A stretch of 54,239 bases of DNA from Candidatus Fusicatenibacter intestinigallinarum (GCA_019119555.1 DWWU01000001.1:1-54239), one strand, 5' to 3'; positions 9,565-18,568 are shown, counted from the stretch's first letter. The notes: a model not told the origin generated them from the sequence alone. Numbers and translations are program-made.

Positions 9565-10443
9565 GTGTATACGGATTCTCATGCACATTATGATCTGAAA
9601 CATTTCAATAACAACAGATGGTCTCTGCTGGCCGAATGCAGAAGGCGGGGAATCGGGGCCATTCTGGTTCCCGCCATCCGGCCGGAATCCAACGATACGA
9701 TGATGCAGACGCTGGATGTGGAGACGTATCCGGAACTGCTGCCCCAGCTGGACGCAGAGGGAGTCCGGCCGGAGGAACTTCCCGAAATTTACTATGCGGC
9801 GGGCGTCCATCCCACCCGCGTCTGGAACGGCACAGAGGAAGACGACGGATGGTGGGAACAGAAGATCCGGTCGGCTGCCGGAAAGAAAAAGGTTGCTGCG
9901 ATCGGCGAGACCGGTCTGGATTATCACGTGGAACTGACGCCGGAGATGAGAGAACGGCAGATGGAATGGTTTCACCGGCAGCTGAGGATTGGGGAGGAGC
10001 TGGAACTTCCGCTTGTGCTGCATATTCGTATGGCGGACGACGACGCGATCAGCATTCTGAAAAGATATCCTCTGCGTCAGTCCGGAGTCGTCCACTGCTT
10101 TAACGGAGGATGGGAGACCGCCAGGGAGTATCTGAATCTTGGTCTGTATCTTGGCGTGGGAGGTTCCATCACACTGGAGCCTTATCGCGCGTCTGTGGGG
10201 GAGGCGCTGAAGAAGGCGCCGCTGGATCGCCTTCTGATGGAGACGGATGCTCCGTATGTCAGGCCTTCATGGTGTACGGATCCGGTGAATACGTCCCTCG
10301 TGATACCGGCGCTGGCGCGGGAACTGGCGGAGATCAGAGGGATCCAGCCGGAGGAGGTGGAGCAGGCGACGACGGAGAATTTTTGGGCTGTTTACAGAAG
10401 CAGGGGCAGACATTCGTCCATGGAAAATCGCCTTGACGGTTAG
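9565..10443 (+). CDS. TatD-family metal-dependent hydrolase
   Basis: A TIM-barrel amidohydrolase-type nuclease of 292 aa. Metal-binding motifs appear in family order: DSHAH (His6, His8), AIGETGLDYH, LHIRMADDDA, VVHCFNGG and LLMETDAPYVRP. TatD enzymes are Mg-dependent DNases or RNases used in DNA repair and nucleic acid turnover. The chosen GTG start at 9565 follows AGGAGGG by 7 bases; a longer frame to 9373 overlaps the preceding gene and lacks a ribosome site. An insertion between strands (about 35-85, PELLPQLDAEGVRPEELPE) makes it slightly longer than the housekeeping TatD (~255 aa), so this is probably a specialised paralogue. Confidence 0.88.
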   Translation: MYTDSHAHYDLKHFNNNRWSLLAECRRRGIGAILVPAIRPESNDTMMQTLDVETYPELLPQLDAEGVRPEELPEIYYAAGVHPTRVWNGTEEDDGWWEQKIRSAAGKKKVAAIGETGLDYHVELTPEMRERQMEWFHRQLRIGEELELPLVLHIRMADDDAISILKRYPLRQSGVVHCFNGGWETAREYLNLGLYLGVGGSITLEPYRASVGEALKKAPLDRLLMETDAPYVRPSWCTDPVNTSLVIPALARELAEIRGIQPEEVEQATTENFWAVYRSRGRHSSMENRLDG

Positions 10444-10529
10444 TTGTTCATATGTTAATGTGATTTTTATAATGAGAAATCTGAAAACAGTGAAGAATGA
10501 AACGCGTAAATCAATTGAGAGGTATAGAA

Positions 10530-11756
10530 ATGGGAAGAATTGCGGGTATCAGAATTAAGAATTATGGTTCTCTGAAAAATATTAAATTAGGGAAAGTACT
10601 GTCTGATAGCTCTGGGAAAGAACTGACAAACATGAATGCGATTATCGGACAGAGCGGAACTGGAAAGAGTACGCTTGCAGATGCGTTTGGCTTCCTTGCT
10701 GATTGCCTCGAAAAGGGTGTGGAAGTGGCATGTGATCTGAACGGCAGAGGCGGTTATGAAAGTATTGTGTCACAGGGTGTGACAGCACCGATTGAATTTG
10801 AAATTTACTACAGAGAAACAAGCAATGAATCGCCTATCACCTACGAATTGTCGATAGGATTGGACAAGTATGACAGACCGATTGTTCAGAAGGAAAGACT
10901 GCGGCAGAGACGTGCCAAAGAAACATATGGCCGTCCGATGTCTTTTTTGTTTCTTGAATATGGCAAAGGGTATGCATTTAAAGGAATTAACAGTGGATAT
11001 CTGGAAGAAAAAAATCAGGAGATCGGAGAAAAAGTTGAGGTTGAACTTGCGGATCCGCGTCAGCTTGGAATTGTAACTTTAGGCGAATTAAAAGAGCATC
11101 CCAGAATTGTAAAATTCAAGAACTTCCTGAAAAACTGGTATCTGTGTTATTTCAGTCCATCTGCTGCCCGGGAAATTCCGAATGCCGGTCCGCAAAAATA
11201 CCTGAATCGTCTGGGAAACAATGTGAATAATGTCGCTCAGTTTTTATATCGGGAGGATCCGAAGGATTTTATAAAAGTTTTAAAGGACATTCAGACAAAG
11301 CTTCCTGGAATCAAAGATATCAGACCGATCAGATTGCAGAATGGGCAGTTGGTTCTGGAATTTCTGGAAAATGGTTTTGATAAGCCGTTTTATTCTCAGA
11401 AGATGTCAGACGGTACCTTAAAACTTTTTGCATATTATCTACTTCTGCATGAAAAAGACCCAAGACCATTGGTCTTTATTGAAGAGCCTGAAAATGGATT
11501 ATATCACAAATACCTGGCGAATCTGGCTCTGCAGATGAAGAAGAGTATCAAAGGGACATATTCGAAACAATTGTTTATTACCACACATAGCCCGTTTTTT
11601 GTAAACGCATTGTCTCCGGAAGAAGTCTGGGTATTGGAAAAACAGGAAGATGGTTTTTCAACGATTACCAGGGCATCTGAATATGAAAGTGTAAAAGAAC
11701 TTTGTGATTCGGAGATTGAACTAGGAGATTTATGGTACAGTGATTATTTTGGGTGA
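10530..11756 (+). CDS. AAA/OLD-like ABC-type ATPase (AAA_15/AAA_21 type)
   Basis: The 408-aa protein has Walker A GQSGTGKS at 40-47, a Walker B-like LVFIEEPENGLYH with the Glu pair of this class, and a TTHSPFF switch motif near the C-terminus. This is the SMC/ABC-like fold used by OLD, Gabija, PARIS and retron-associated ATPases. GAGAGG 7 bases upstream supports ATG 10530; an upstream ATG at 10497 has a weaker site. The gene is visibly richer in A+T, and uses more A/T-ending codons, than the flanking TatD and nuclease genes, suggesting later acquisition. Its stop lies beside a DUF4276-type partner, the usual two-gene arrangement of ATPase/TOPRIM defence modules. Confidence 0.85.
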   Translation: MGRIAGIRIKNYGSLKNIKLGKVLSDSSGKELTNMNAIIGQSGTGKSTLADAFGFLADCLEKGVEVACDLNGRGGYESIVSQGVTAPIEFEIYYRETSNESPITYELSIGLDKYDRPIVQKERLRQRRAKETYGRPMSFLFLEYGKGYAFKGINSGYLEEKNQEIGEKVEVELADPRQLGIVTLGELKEHPRIVKFKNFLKNWYLCYFSPSAAREIPNAGPQKYLNRLGNNVNNVAQFLYREDPKDFIKVLKDIQTKLPGIKDIRPIRLQNGQLVLEFLENGFDKPFYSQKMSDGTLKLFAYYLLLHEKDPRPLVFIEEPENGLYHKYLANLALQMKKSIKGTYSKQLFITTHSPFFVNALSPEEVWVLEKQEDGFSTITRASEYESVKELCDSEIELGDLWYSDYFG

Positions 11757-11772
11757 AAATACAGATAAAAAT

Positions 11773-12453
11773 ATGGTTGACTATACCTATATTGAAATCC
11801 TGGTTGAAGATAAATCAGGAAGTGTTCTCATTGAACATATCATGGAGAAGTATGCATCCGACAATCGTAAAATCGGATATAAAATCAACTCTTTTAAGGG
11901 AATCGGAAAAATCCCGGGGAAATTAAAGAGTGCATCGCAGATAAAGACTCACAGACTGCTGACAGATTTGCCTTTGTATCTGAGAGGGATGGATTCATAT
12001 TTAAAGAACATGTACGGAAAGAAAGCCATTTTCGTGGTTTTGGACAGTGACGATGAGGATTGTGGTGAACTAAAACAAAATCTGATCAACATGTATCAGT
12101 CATTAAAGCTTACAGTACCGGTATTTTTCTGCATTGCCATAGAATAAATGGAAGCATGGCTGCTTGGGGATAAAGAAGCTTTGCTGAAAGCGTATCCATT
12201 CGCCAAAAAACAGGTACTTCAAAAATATGTTCCGGACAGTATTGTCGGAACATGGGAAGTTATGGCAGATATTGTGTATAAAGGCGGCATACATGCGCTT
12301 AAGAGAAACGCTGCCTCCTACTATGAGATAGGAAAATTCAAATGCGAATGCGCAGCAAGTATTGGAAAGTATCTGGACATTCGAAAGAATGAATCACCGA
12401 GCTTCAATTATTTCATCTCCAAGCTGGATTATGTTTGCAGTGGAAGTACATAA
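11773..12453 (+). pseudogene. DUF4276-type TOPRIM-like partner, interrupted by an in-frame TAA
   Basis: Two consecutive open segments in one frame, ending at 12147 and 12453, read as one ~226-aa protein broken by a TAA at 12145-12147. The first segment has ILVEDKSG and IFVVLDSDDED, resembling TOPRIM acidic motifs. The second begins MEAWLLGDKEALLKAYP, the conserved C-terminal block of DUF4276 proteins, which normally continues directly from an IAIE-like stretch. A single base change (for example GAA to TAA) would explain it. Alternative starts are GTG 11740 (overlapping the ATPase) and ATG 12148 for the downstream part, which has no clear ribosome site. Read-through or sequencing error cannot be excluded. 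Confidence 0.75.
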
Positions 12454-12635
12454 CATAGAGTGAAAACAGAAAAATTCACAGTACAGACAGGCATTTTACG
12501 GATACAGAAAAAATGTCTGTTCTGTATTGCAAGAAAACTGTTCATATGACTGTGTGAATATGGGTATATTATGACCTTTGCGCAGGGTGAACCGCTGCGA
12601 AGAAACTGTACTGCGGTGTCTGGAGGAATCGCACT

Positions 12636-15600
12636 ATGGATAAAATCGGAGAATATCGTCTGAAAATATACGAACTGTTTTACCACAGACCGATCTGTGA
12701 GTATGCGGAAACCGACGGCCGGAAGAAGACGGAGAATGTCCTGATTCTCGGCAGCGGCTGGATTGGCGTCGAGGCGTTTAAGGCTGTCTTCTGGGCCGGG
12801 CAGTGTCTGGACAGTGAGCTGAATATCACTGTGGCTTCCCAGAACGCTTCTGCGTTTCAAAAGCAGGTGCTTTCCGGGGAACCGTCTGCAGTTCTGCCTG
12901 CTCTGCGTCTGTATACAGAGGAGAAGCATTATGCGAATCTGTTCTTTCAGGATATTGACGTTGCCTCGGGGATTGATCAGGCGGGGCTTGCGCCTCTGGA
13001 TTTTGAGAACAGAAAATATAATTATATTATCGTCTCTCTGGGAGACGGGGAGCATAACTGGATCGCGGCGCTGGAGCTTCTGACACGGCTTTATGAGACA
13101 CAGCGGAATGGTCTGGAGTATTCGGGAAAACGGATCCTCTGCATTTTTCAGGAAGCGTCGGAGACGGTGGACGAGGAGGACAGAACGTCCCTGGTCACCA
13201 TGGGAGAGGAGTACGGAATTGAAGTACATTTCTTCGGAAAAGAGAGTCCTTCCGTCAGCGCTGACCTTGAGAGAACGGCAAAGAATCTGAATTTTGCCTA
13301 TGAAATGCAGTATGACCAGAGGATCGGAAAAAAGCAGGCGGACGAGCACTTCGACGAAAGCAAACGGTCCGAATTCCTGGAATCTCCCCATGCGTACCAG
13401 GAGGGAGATCTGAAGATTGTGTCGAACTTTATCGGAGCGGAATACAATGCAGATTCTTCGCTGGCCTCGGCGGTACATATTCCGGTAAAGCTGGCTGCCT
13501 GCAGGGAATTTGCACCGGACGTGGATCCGGTCGATTCTCTGAAACAGGCGATCCGGGAGAAAAACCGGCTGTACGGCAGGCTCTGCATGCTGGAGCACCG
13601 GCGGTGGAACGCGTATATGATTATGCGCGGCTATCGCGCTCCCAGCATACAGGAAGAACAGACGCTGCTGTATCAGGGAGGCAACACGCATCAGGATAAG
13701 AAGAAGCTGCTTCACATCTGTCTGTGCGACTGCGGGGAGAAGGCGGTGCTGGGAAAGGAGTTTGACAGGCAGTATCATCAGTGGATCAGGAAGAAATGTC
13801 CGCAGGACTTTTTCTCCGAGCTGGACAGAGCAAGTCTTCGCTGCCATCAGCTGACGGAACTCCTGGCTCGGAAAACAGACGTGAAACAGCTTGTGAACCG
13901 TATTTCAGGCGATTGCCTTGCCTATGCCAATCTGAGGCGTTCGATTTTTAAGCTTGCAAATGATGAGGAGAATTCTCTTGCGGTGTACCGGAATGCGCTG
14001 GATGCGGCGCTGGCGTATGCCCGCTCAGTGTCGGAGGAAGAATCTGCGGCGATCCGTGAGGTTGACCGTGCCCTTGCCCCGATAAAGACGAGAAACGCCC
14101 GTACGGATTTCTTCGGGCTGGACGCGCAGCTGGTGGAGATGATTCCGTTTTCCCTCTGGTATGAGTCGAAGTATGACACTGTGCTTACGATCAGCGACGG
14201 CATGGCGTCGGCGGCGCAGGATGTTATCGTCCCGACGCTGTTCTGCGCGCCCAATGCTGTCTTTGTGGGAAAGGCGGTGGGGAGCAGGAAGTATCAGCAG
14301 ACGATAGGTGAATACTTTGAGAACCGCGGGGCCACGACGGTTCCCCGGTTTGACGTGCTGCCTTCCGCGGATGTGGATACTCTTTTCGACGCTGTGGACG
14401 GGAAAGTACAGGAGCTTGGCGTCGGGCGTCTGCTGGTGAACTGCATATCCGGCGGGAATTCCCAGGCGCTGCTGGCGGTGGGGAAGCTGATGGAAAAATA
14501 TGGCGACGGACTGCACGTGGTCCAGTATCATCCCAATAAGGGAATTCAGTCGTTTTCGGTGGATCAGAACATCGGGGCAGGCCTGGAAAACAAATCGTTT
14601 TCCCTGTCGGAATTTCTCCGGCTGAAAGGCGGACGGTTTGACAACGAGTATGCCGTTCTGTACAGCAGCGATCAGTATGATGCGCTGGCGGAATTTTTCC
14701 GGGAGTTCTGCGAGCCGCGGAACGTCAGGATGGCGGACGGAAAGGATACGGTGTTTCATGTATGGTCGTCCATGGCCGAATTCTTTTCCAGGAGTGCGAA
14801 GGATGAAAAACTGGAGTCTGTTTTTTCGCAGACGCCGGAAGAGCCGCCGATGGAGTATCGGGGAAGGTTTTCCCAGGAGGTTTACATGGACTGCGGCATC
14901 GGCAGAACGCTGAAGCAGCTGCAGGATTACCGCGTGATCCGGGAATATCGGGAACAGAAGGAAGGCAGGCTGTTTGAAATCAGCTTTGTGTACAGGGACA
15001 CGGCTCTGGAAACCCTGCTGCGCACGTTCGAAGCAGGACAGATCAGACCGGAACATCTGTATCAGACGCTGAAGTTTCTGCCTGTGAACGACGGTCTGAA
15101 GCTTTCCGACCGACAGGTGCGGGAACAGCAGCTGTTTCTTCCGACGGATCCGGAAGAGATGATTCTGGCGAAGAGCGCGTTTCTGAGGCGGATGGAGGAA
15201 AAGAAGTTTCTCTCCGGTCTGGAAATCGATGCGGACGGCAGGGCGTCTTTTGTATTCAAAGACAACCTTACGATGAATCTTTTCAGGAAACAGGGAAGTA
15301 TCTTCGAACTGGTCGTATACAATCTGCTTCGGGAATCCGGAATGTTTGACGATATCGAGACGGGTGTGAAGATTGCCTGGGATGCGGAAAAAAATCCGGC
15401 GGATCAGGTTCTGCTGCGGCTGCTGAATGAGCCGGGTTCTGAAGCCTTCGGGTACAGGGACTACGTCTCCATGCGGAAAAAAGTGCTTGCCCGGAGGACG
15501 GAGAGAACCGTGGAAAATGAAATTGATGTGATTGCGGTCAAAGATATGAATCCGGTCTTCCTTTCCTGTAAAACCGGAGCGAATCCGGAAATGGGCTGGC

Positions 15601-15812
15601 TCTATGAGATCAACAGTATTGCGGAACATTTTCAGGCCGCCGGCGTGATGGTGGCGTCGTCCAACTTTGACCAGAAAGCCCGCAGTATGCTTCGGGAACG
15701 GGCCGCTCAGATGAAAGTGCCATTGTGGGGAACAGAAACGCTCTGGGATCCGGACCGGCTGCGGGAAGCGCTGAGACACCTGATACATGGGACAATTCCG
15801 GGGAAACAGTGA
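12636..15812 (+). CDS. Rossmann-RyR-CARF-like-PD-(D/E)XK nuclease fusion, 1058 aa
   Basis: Four modules can be read. About 30-250: Rossmann/TrkA-N-like fold with GxGxxG at 39-44 (LGSGWIGVEAF). About 290-360: RyR-like domain (LEHRRWNAYMIMRGYR from 319). About 500-660: a segment like the CARF sensor of Card1/Can2 (LLVNCISGGNSQALLAVGK from 599). About 880-1050: DUF1887/Card1-type endonuclease (GSIFELVVYNLL; NEIDVIAV with Glu962 and Asp964; SCKTG with Lys979). Card1-type enzymes are cyclic-oligoadenylate-activated nucleases of type III CRISPR, but no CRISPR locus is visible here. The usual Glu of E-x-K is Ser977. GGAGGAA sets the start. I infer a nucleotide-sensing effector; the RyR and CARF calls come from motifs read by eye. 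Confidence 0.75.
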   Translation: MDKIGEYRLKIYELFYHRPICEYAETDGRKKTENVLILGSGWIGVEAFKAVFWAGQCLDSELNITVASQNASAFQKQVLSGEPSAVLPALRLYTEEKHYANLFFQDIDVASGIDQAGLAPLDFENRKYNYIIVSLGDGEHNWIAALELLTRLYETQRNGLEYSGKRILCIFQEASETVDEEDRTSLVTMGEEYGIEVHFFGKESPSVSADLERTAKNLNFAYEMQYDQRIGKKQADEHFDESKRSEFLESPHAYQEGDLKIVSNFIGAEYNADSSLASAVHIPVKLAACREFAPDVDPVDSLKQAIREKNRLYGRLCMLEHRRWNAYMIMRGYRAPSIQEEQTLLYQGGNTHQDKKKLLHICLCDCGEKAVLGKEFDRQYHQWIRKKCPQDFFSELDRASLRCHQLTELLARKTDVKQLVNRISGDCLAYANLRRSIFKLANDEENSLAVYRNALDAALAYARSVSEEESAAIREVDRALAPIKTRNARTDFFGLDAQLVEMIPFSLWYESKYDTVLTISDGMASAAQDVIVPTLFCAPNAVFVGKAVGSRKYQQTIGEYFENRGATTVPRFDVLPSADVDTLFDAVDGKVQELGVGRLLVNCISGGNSQALLAVGKLMEKYGDGLHVVQYHPNKGIQSFSVDQNIGAGLENKSFSLSEFLRLKGGRFDNEYAVLYSSDQYDALAEFFREFCEPRNVRMADGKDTVFHVWSSMAEFFSRSAKDEKLESVFSQTPEEPPMEYRGRFSQEVYMDCGIGRTLKQLQDYRVIREYREQKEGRLFEISFVYRDTALETLLRTFEAGQIRPEHLYQTLKFLPVNDGLKLSDRQVREQQLFLPTDPEEMILAKSAFLRRMEEKKFLSGLEIDADGRASFVFKDNLTMNLFRKQGSIFELVVYNLLRESGMFDDIETGVKIAWDAEKNPADQVLLRLLNEPGSEAFGYRDYVSMRKKVLARRTERTVENEIDVIAVKDMNPVFLSCKTGANPEMGWLYEINSIAEHFQAAGVMVASSNFDQKARSMLRERAAQMKVPLWGTETLWDPDRLREALRHLIHGTIPGKQ

Positions 15813-15847
15813 GAGAAGACCTTTGGAAGATAAGGCGGTGATTTCGA

Positions 15848-17161
15848 ATGATGAAAAGATTACGGAAAATAATACTTGGAATCTCTGCGGCTGTCTTATG
15901 TGCTGCTCTGCTGCCGACGTCCGCCTGGGCCCATTCCGCAAGGCCGGCGGCGAACGTCGGATCTCTTTCCACAGGGATCCGCACGATTCTTGATCTGCTG
16001 CCGACGTCCATCCCGCCTTCTCCCAGCGTGAAGCTGGAGACTTACCCGATTCAGATGAATATAGGTGATACTTCTGTGCTGGAATATACCATCGAACATG
16101 CGTCGGACAGCCGGTCGACGGTAACTTCCAGCGATTCATCCGTCGTCCGGGTCAATGGGGACGGAACGCTGACAGCCGTTTCTGAGGACACTGCGACGAT
16201 CACAGTTTCCGGTTCCGGTGCGGAAGCGTCTTTTGACGTGACTGTCCGGGCAGTTCCGGTGAGCTCCATTACCATTTCTCAGCTTCCTGAGAGGCTGCAG
16301 CTGGGTCAGACGGCACAGGCGGAGGCGACGGTTTCGCCTCAGAATGCGACGGATCCCACGGTGGAGTGGAAATCCAGCGATCCGGCGACTGCACAGATCA
16401 GCCAGGAGGGAACGGTTACGGCGGTCCGTCCGGGTGAGGTGACGATTACCTGCAGGGCGGCCAGCGGCGTTGAAGCTAAGGTTTCTCTGACTGTTTATGA
16501 GGTGCTGCCGGAAGAAATCCGGACGGATGTGGATCAGCTCCGCCTGCTGATCGGAACCTCGCAGGCGGTAACCATAGAGATTCTCCCGGAATATGCAAAC
16601 AATAAAAATTATACGGTGACGATGGAAGACGAAGAGATTGCCGCCTGGCTGGAGGGAAATACGGTAGAGGCAAGAAAGGACGGAAGTACGGAGCTCGTCA
16701 TTGAGACAGAGAATCAGGTCACGAAACGGATTCCGGTTTCGGTTTATCATATCCCGGTCCGGACAGTCACGATTGACGACAGCGCCCAGGAGTACGTCTA
16801 TCCGATGTTTATGGAGCATGCGGTGGACCAGGACGGCGCCCTCCGGCTGAGCGTGCGGCTGCTTCCGGAGGACGCGACCTATCCGGAGGTGGAATGGGAG
16901 AGCAGCAATCCGGAGGTGATTTCCGTTTCCGGCGGGACCATGGAAATCCGGGGAACCGGGGATGTGGTTCTGACGGCGGTGAGTCATGACGGCACAAAGG
17001 ATTCGATCCGTCTGAAAGTGGTTTCCCGGGGCAAAGTCAACGGAGCCGTCGGCTTCGCGTCGGTTGCTGTTATGGGGATTCTGTTCCTTCTGGTTCTTAT
17101 CGCAGGGAAACGCCTGCAAGCGGCGAAAAAAGAGATGAATCACGGCAGTTCAGACTCCTGA
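15848..17161 (+). CDS. Secreted, membrane-anchored protein with bacterial Ig-like (BIG_2) repeats
   Basis: The 437-aa protein has a signal peptide (KRLRKIILGISAAVLCAALL, then PTSAWA). Repeated Ig-like domains follow, recognisable by the patterns VEWKSSDPATAQISQEGTVT and VEWESSNPEVISVSGG and by GDTSVLEYTI-type strands. There is one C-terminal membrane helix (GFASVAVMGILFLLVLIAG) with a short basic tail. It should be displayed outside the cell. BIG_2 domains are adhesive or structural modules. It sits 35 bp after the CARF-like nuclease, so co-transcription is likely although the functional link is unclear. The start may be 15848 or 15851 (two Met codons); the ribosome site is weak. The stop codon lies inside a hairpin. 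Confidence 0.85.
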   Translation: MMKRLRKIILGISAAVLCAALLPTSAWAHSARPAANVGSLSTGIRTILDLLPTSIPPSPSVKLETYPIQMNIGDTSVLEYTIEHASDSRSTVTSSDSSVVRVNGDGTLTAVSEDTATITVSGSGAEASFDVTVRAVPVSSITISQLPERLQLGQTAQAEATVSPQNATDPTVEWKSSDPATAQISQEGTVTAVRPGEVTITCRAASGVEAKVSLTVYEVLPEEIRTDVDQLRLLIGTSQAVTIEILPEYANNKNYTVTMEDEEIAAWLEGNTVEARKDGSTELVIETENQVTKRIPVSVYHIPVRTVTIDDSAQEYVYPMFMEHAVDQDGALRLSVRLLPEDATYPEVEWESSNPEVISVSGGTMEIRGTGDVVLTAVSHDGTKDSIRLKVVSRGKVNGAVGFASVAVMGILFLLVLIAGKRLQAAKKEMNHGSSDS

Positions 17162-17168
17162 ACTGCCG
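17143..17168. repeat. Hairpin spanning the stop codon of the Ig-like gene
   Basis: CGGCAGTTCAG at 17143-17153 pairs perfectly with CTGAACTGCCG at 17158-17168 across a 4-base loop. The TGA stop (17159-17161) lies in the right arm. The AGTTCAG/CTGAACT core is shared with the dispersed palindromic family. No T-run follows, so it is not a canonical terminator. Confidence 0.7.
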
Positions 17169-17287
17169 CCGGGATTCTGTGATTCAGAGAATTCGGCAGG
17201 TCTGTGTACGGTGTGTGCGCGGGCCTGCTTTTTGTATGACCGGGAACAAAGTTTCACGTTGTATAAAAACGCTTCGCGGGAATAAAC

Positions 17288-17695
17288 TCAGATTCTTGCA
17301 AGTAATTCAGCCGGAGTAAATGCGATCACTTTACTCCCGGAAAAGTCTCTGACATTTCTTGTGATAATATAATCGGAATGGACACGTTCGGCAGTGACAC
17401 TCTGCAATGCATCTTCAAAATCTTTCCAGTTCAGTTCAGCAGCCCGTGTCAGATCGGACACGCTGAGATCAGTAAAGTCAAAAATCAGGCTCAGCCTGCG
17501 GAAAATGTCTTCGATTTTTTCCGGAGCTAACTGTTTCCGCATGATATAGACCAGGTTGGCAAAGGTCAGGGCGGACACGTAACCTTTCGCTTTTCCGGTT
17601 TCACAGAGTTTCCAGATCATGCTGGAATCTTTTACAAATTCCCGGCGGTTCAGGAGAACATCTAAGATAATATTTGCATCAATCAATAGAACCAT
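17288..17695 (-). CDS. PIN-domain toxin (VapC-like)
   Basis: A 135-aa PIN-domain protein. Conserved acidic positions are visible: LIDANIILDVLL at the N-terminus, a mid-protein Glu/Asp cluster (WKDFEDALQS) and IITRNVRDF near the C-terminus, the PIN_3 pattern. VapC-type toxins are RNases cutting tRNA or rRNA. It overlaps the antitoxin gene by 17 bp, the usual translational coupling of type II pairs. It is transcribed against the surrounding island, consistent with an independent module placed there. Confidence 0.88.
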   Translation of the reverse strand: MVLLIDANIILDVLLNRREFVKDSSMIWKLCETGKAKGYVSALTFANLVYIMRKQLAPEKIEDIFRRLSLIFDFTDLSVSDLTRAAELNWKDFEDALQSVTAERVHSDYIITRNVRDFSGSKVIAFTPAELLARI

Positions 17696-17921
17696 ATTTT
17701 TCCGTCAGCCTTTCTGTTTTTACTTCGTCCAGATCATACTCTTCTTTTAATATTCCGGTAAGAGAATCTGTCAGATAAGATATTACCGTATCTTTCGGAA
17801 TAAAACGGCCTACTTCACGGCCATTTTTGGTTACAATGACTTCATTTCCGGACATTACGAGATTCAAGTATCTTCCGAAATTATTCTGCATCTCGGTTGC
17901 AGTAGCGATTTCAATTGCCAT
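17679..17921 (-). CDS. Phd/YefM-type antitoxin
   Basis: An 80-aa protein with the Phd/YefM N-terminal DNA-binding pattern (ATEMQNNFGRYLNLVMSGNEV, then VTKNGREVGRFIP) and a charged C-terminal tail for toxin binding. The frame is open to 17948, but AAAGGAGG eight bases upstream of ATG 17921 fixes the start. It precedes and overlaps the PIN toxin. Autorepression of the pair is expected and the palindrome immediately upstream is the likely operator. Confidence 0.88.
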   Translation of the reverse strand: MAIEIATATEMQNNFGRYLNLVMSGNEVIVTKNGREVGRFIPKDTVISYLTDSLTGILKEEYDLDEVKTERLTEKYGSID

Positions 17922-17934
17922 AAAAGCACCTCCT

Positions 17935-17967
17935 TTAGCTAATTTCATTATATGAGAAATTAGCTAA
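17935..17967 (-). promoter_or_regulatory. Inverted-repeat operator of the toxin-antitoxin pair
   Basis: TTAGCTAATTTC at 17935-17946 and GAAATTAGCTAA at 17956-17967 form a perfect 12-bp inverted repeat with a 9-base spacer. It directly abuts the antitoxin's ribosome-binding site (17928-17935). Position and symmetry fit binding of the antitoxin dimer to shut off its own operon. Confidence 0.75.
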
Positions 17968-18030
17968 TTTATCAAGAGCTTGAATGTTCTTTCAATACTA
18001 TGAGTTGCCTGACAAATGGGCATGAGATAC

Positions 18031-18158
18031 GGATTGCTCCGCACTTCGTGCTCCCGCAATCCTGAAAACACCTCAAATCTGCTCATTTTTCTTCGAAAAA
18101 TGGCTACTTTTCGGTGTTTTGCGCTCCCTAAAGTCATAAAATTTCATGCAAGCATGAA
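18031..18158. repeat. Cluster of three hairpins before the recombinase fragment
   Basis: Hairpin 1: GGATTGC/GCAATCC (18031-18037, 18056-18062) with inner GCAC/GTGC. Hairpin 2: AAAACACC/GGTGTTTT (18065-18072, 18113-18120) enclosing CATTTTTC ttc GAAAAATG. Hairpin 3: TTCATGC aa GCATGAA (18143-18158). Such packed hairpins are common at ends of small mobile elements; here they lie between a toxin-antitoxin module and a truncated serine recombinase. Identity as an element end is inferred. Confidence 0.5.
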
Positions 18159-18246
18159 AAGCATGACCTTTTGACCCTGGCATCATACTATTTGGAAAGC
18201 AGCTAAAATAGAAAAGATGGAACAGATGTGGTAAAGTCCAGGAAAG

Positions 18247-18280
18247 CAGTGCGTCAGCAGAAGATGCACTGTCTTTTTTT
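18247..18280 (+). terminator. Probable rho-independent terminator or attenuator
   Basis: CAGTGC (18247-18252) pairs with GCACTG (18266-18271) and is followed by TC and seven T (18274-18280). It lies upstream of the recombinase fragment, so it would act in that gene's leader. The stem is short (6 bp), hence moderate confidence. Confidence 0.5.
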
Positions 18281-18366
18281 GCTCTCCGGCGGGGGAACAG
18301 GGATACATGTAGACAGAGGGCGGCAGGGATACTCCCTCCCTATAGCCGCCAGGAAAGGAGGAAATA

Positions 18367-18516
18367 TTGGAAACAACGTATGGTTATATCCGTGTCAGCA
18401 GCCGGGATCAGAAGGAAGACAGGCAGTTAGATGTCCTGAAAACATTGGTGCGGCCGGGAAATATCTATATGGATAAACAGTCTGGAAAGGATTTTAACCG
18501 CCCCCAGTATAAGAAG
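18367..18516 (+). pseudogene. N-terminal fragment of a serine recombinase (resolvase/invertase)
   Basis: From a TTG start preceded by AAAGGAGG, the frame encodes ETTYGYIRVSSRDQKEDRQL and continues to SGKDFNRPQYKK, the start of a resolvase-type catalytic domain including the Ser of RVSS. After about 18516 the recombinase-like sequence stops abruptly and the frame runs into unrelated DNA. Only ~50 of the ~200 residues expected remain. It marks a past insertion or deletion and is not expected to be active. Confidence 0.8.
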
Positions 18517-18568
18517 CGAGGTGTCCTTTTTAAACTGAATGTGTACTTAACGATGTACTTTGTTTTTT

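Noticed and set aside
14025..16139. Long minus-strand open frame of 704 codons
   Set aside because: It is the antisense of the CARF-like nuclease and Ig-like genes, without a ribosome site or a recognisable product; codon bias of the real genes keeps it open.
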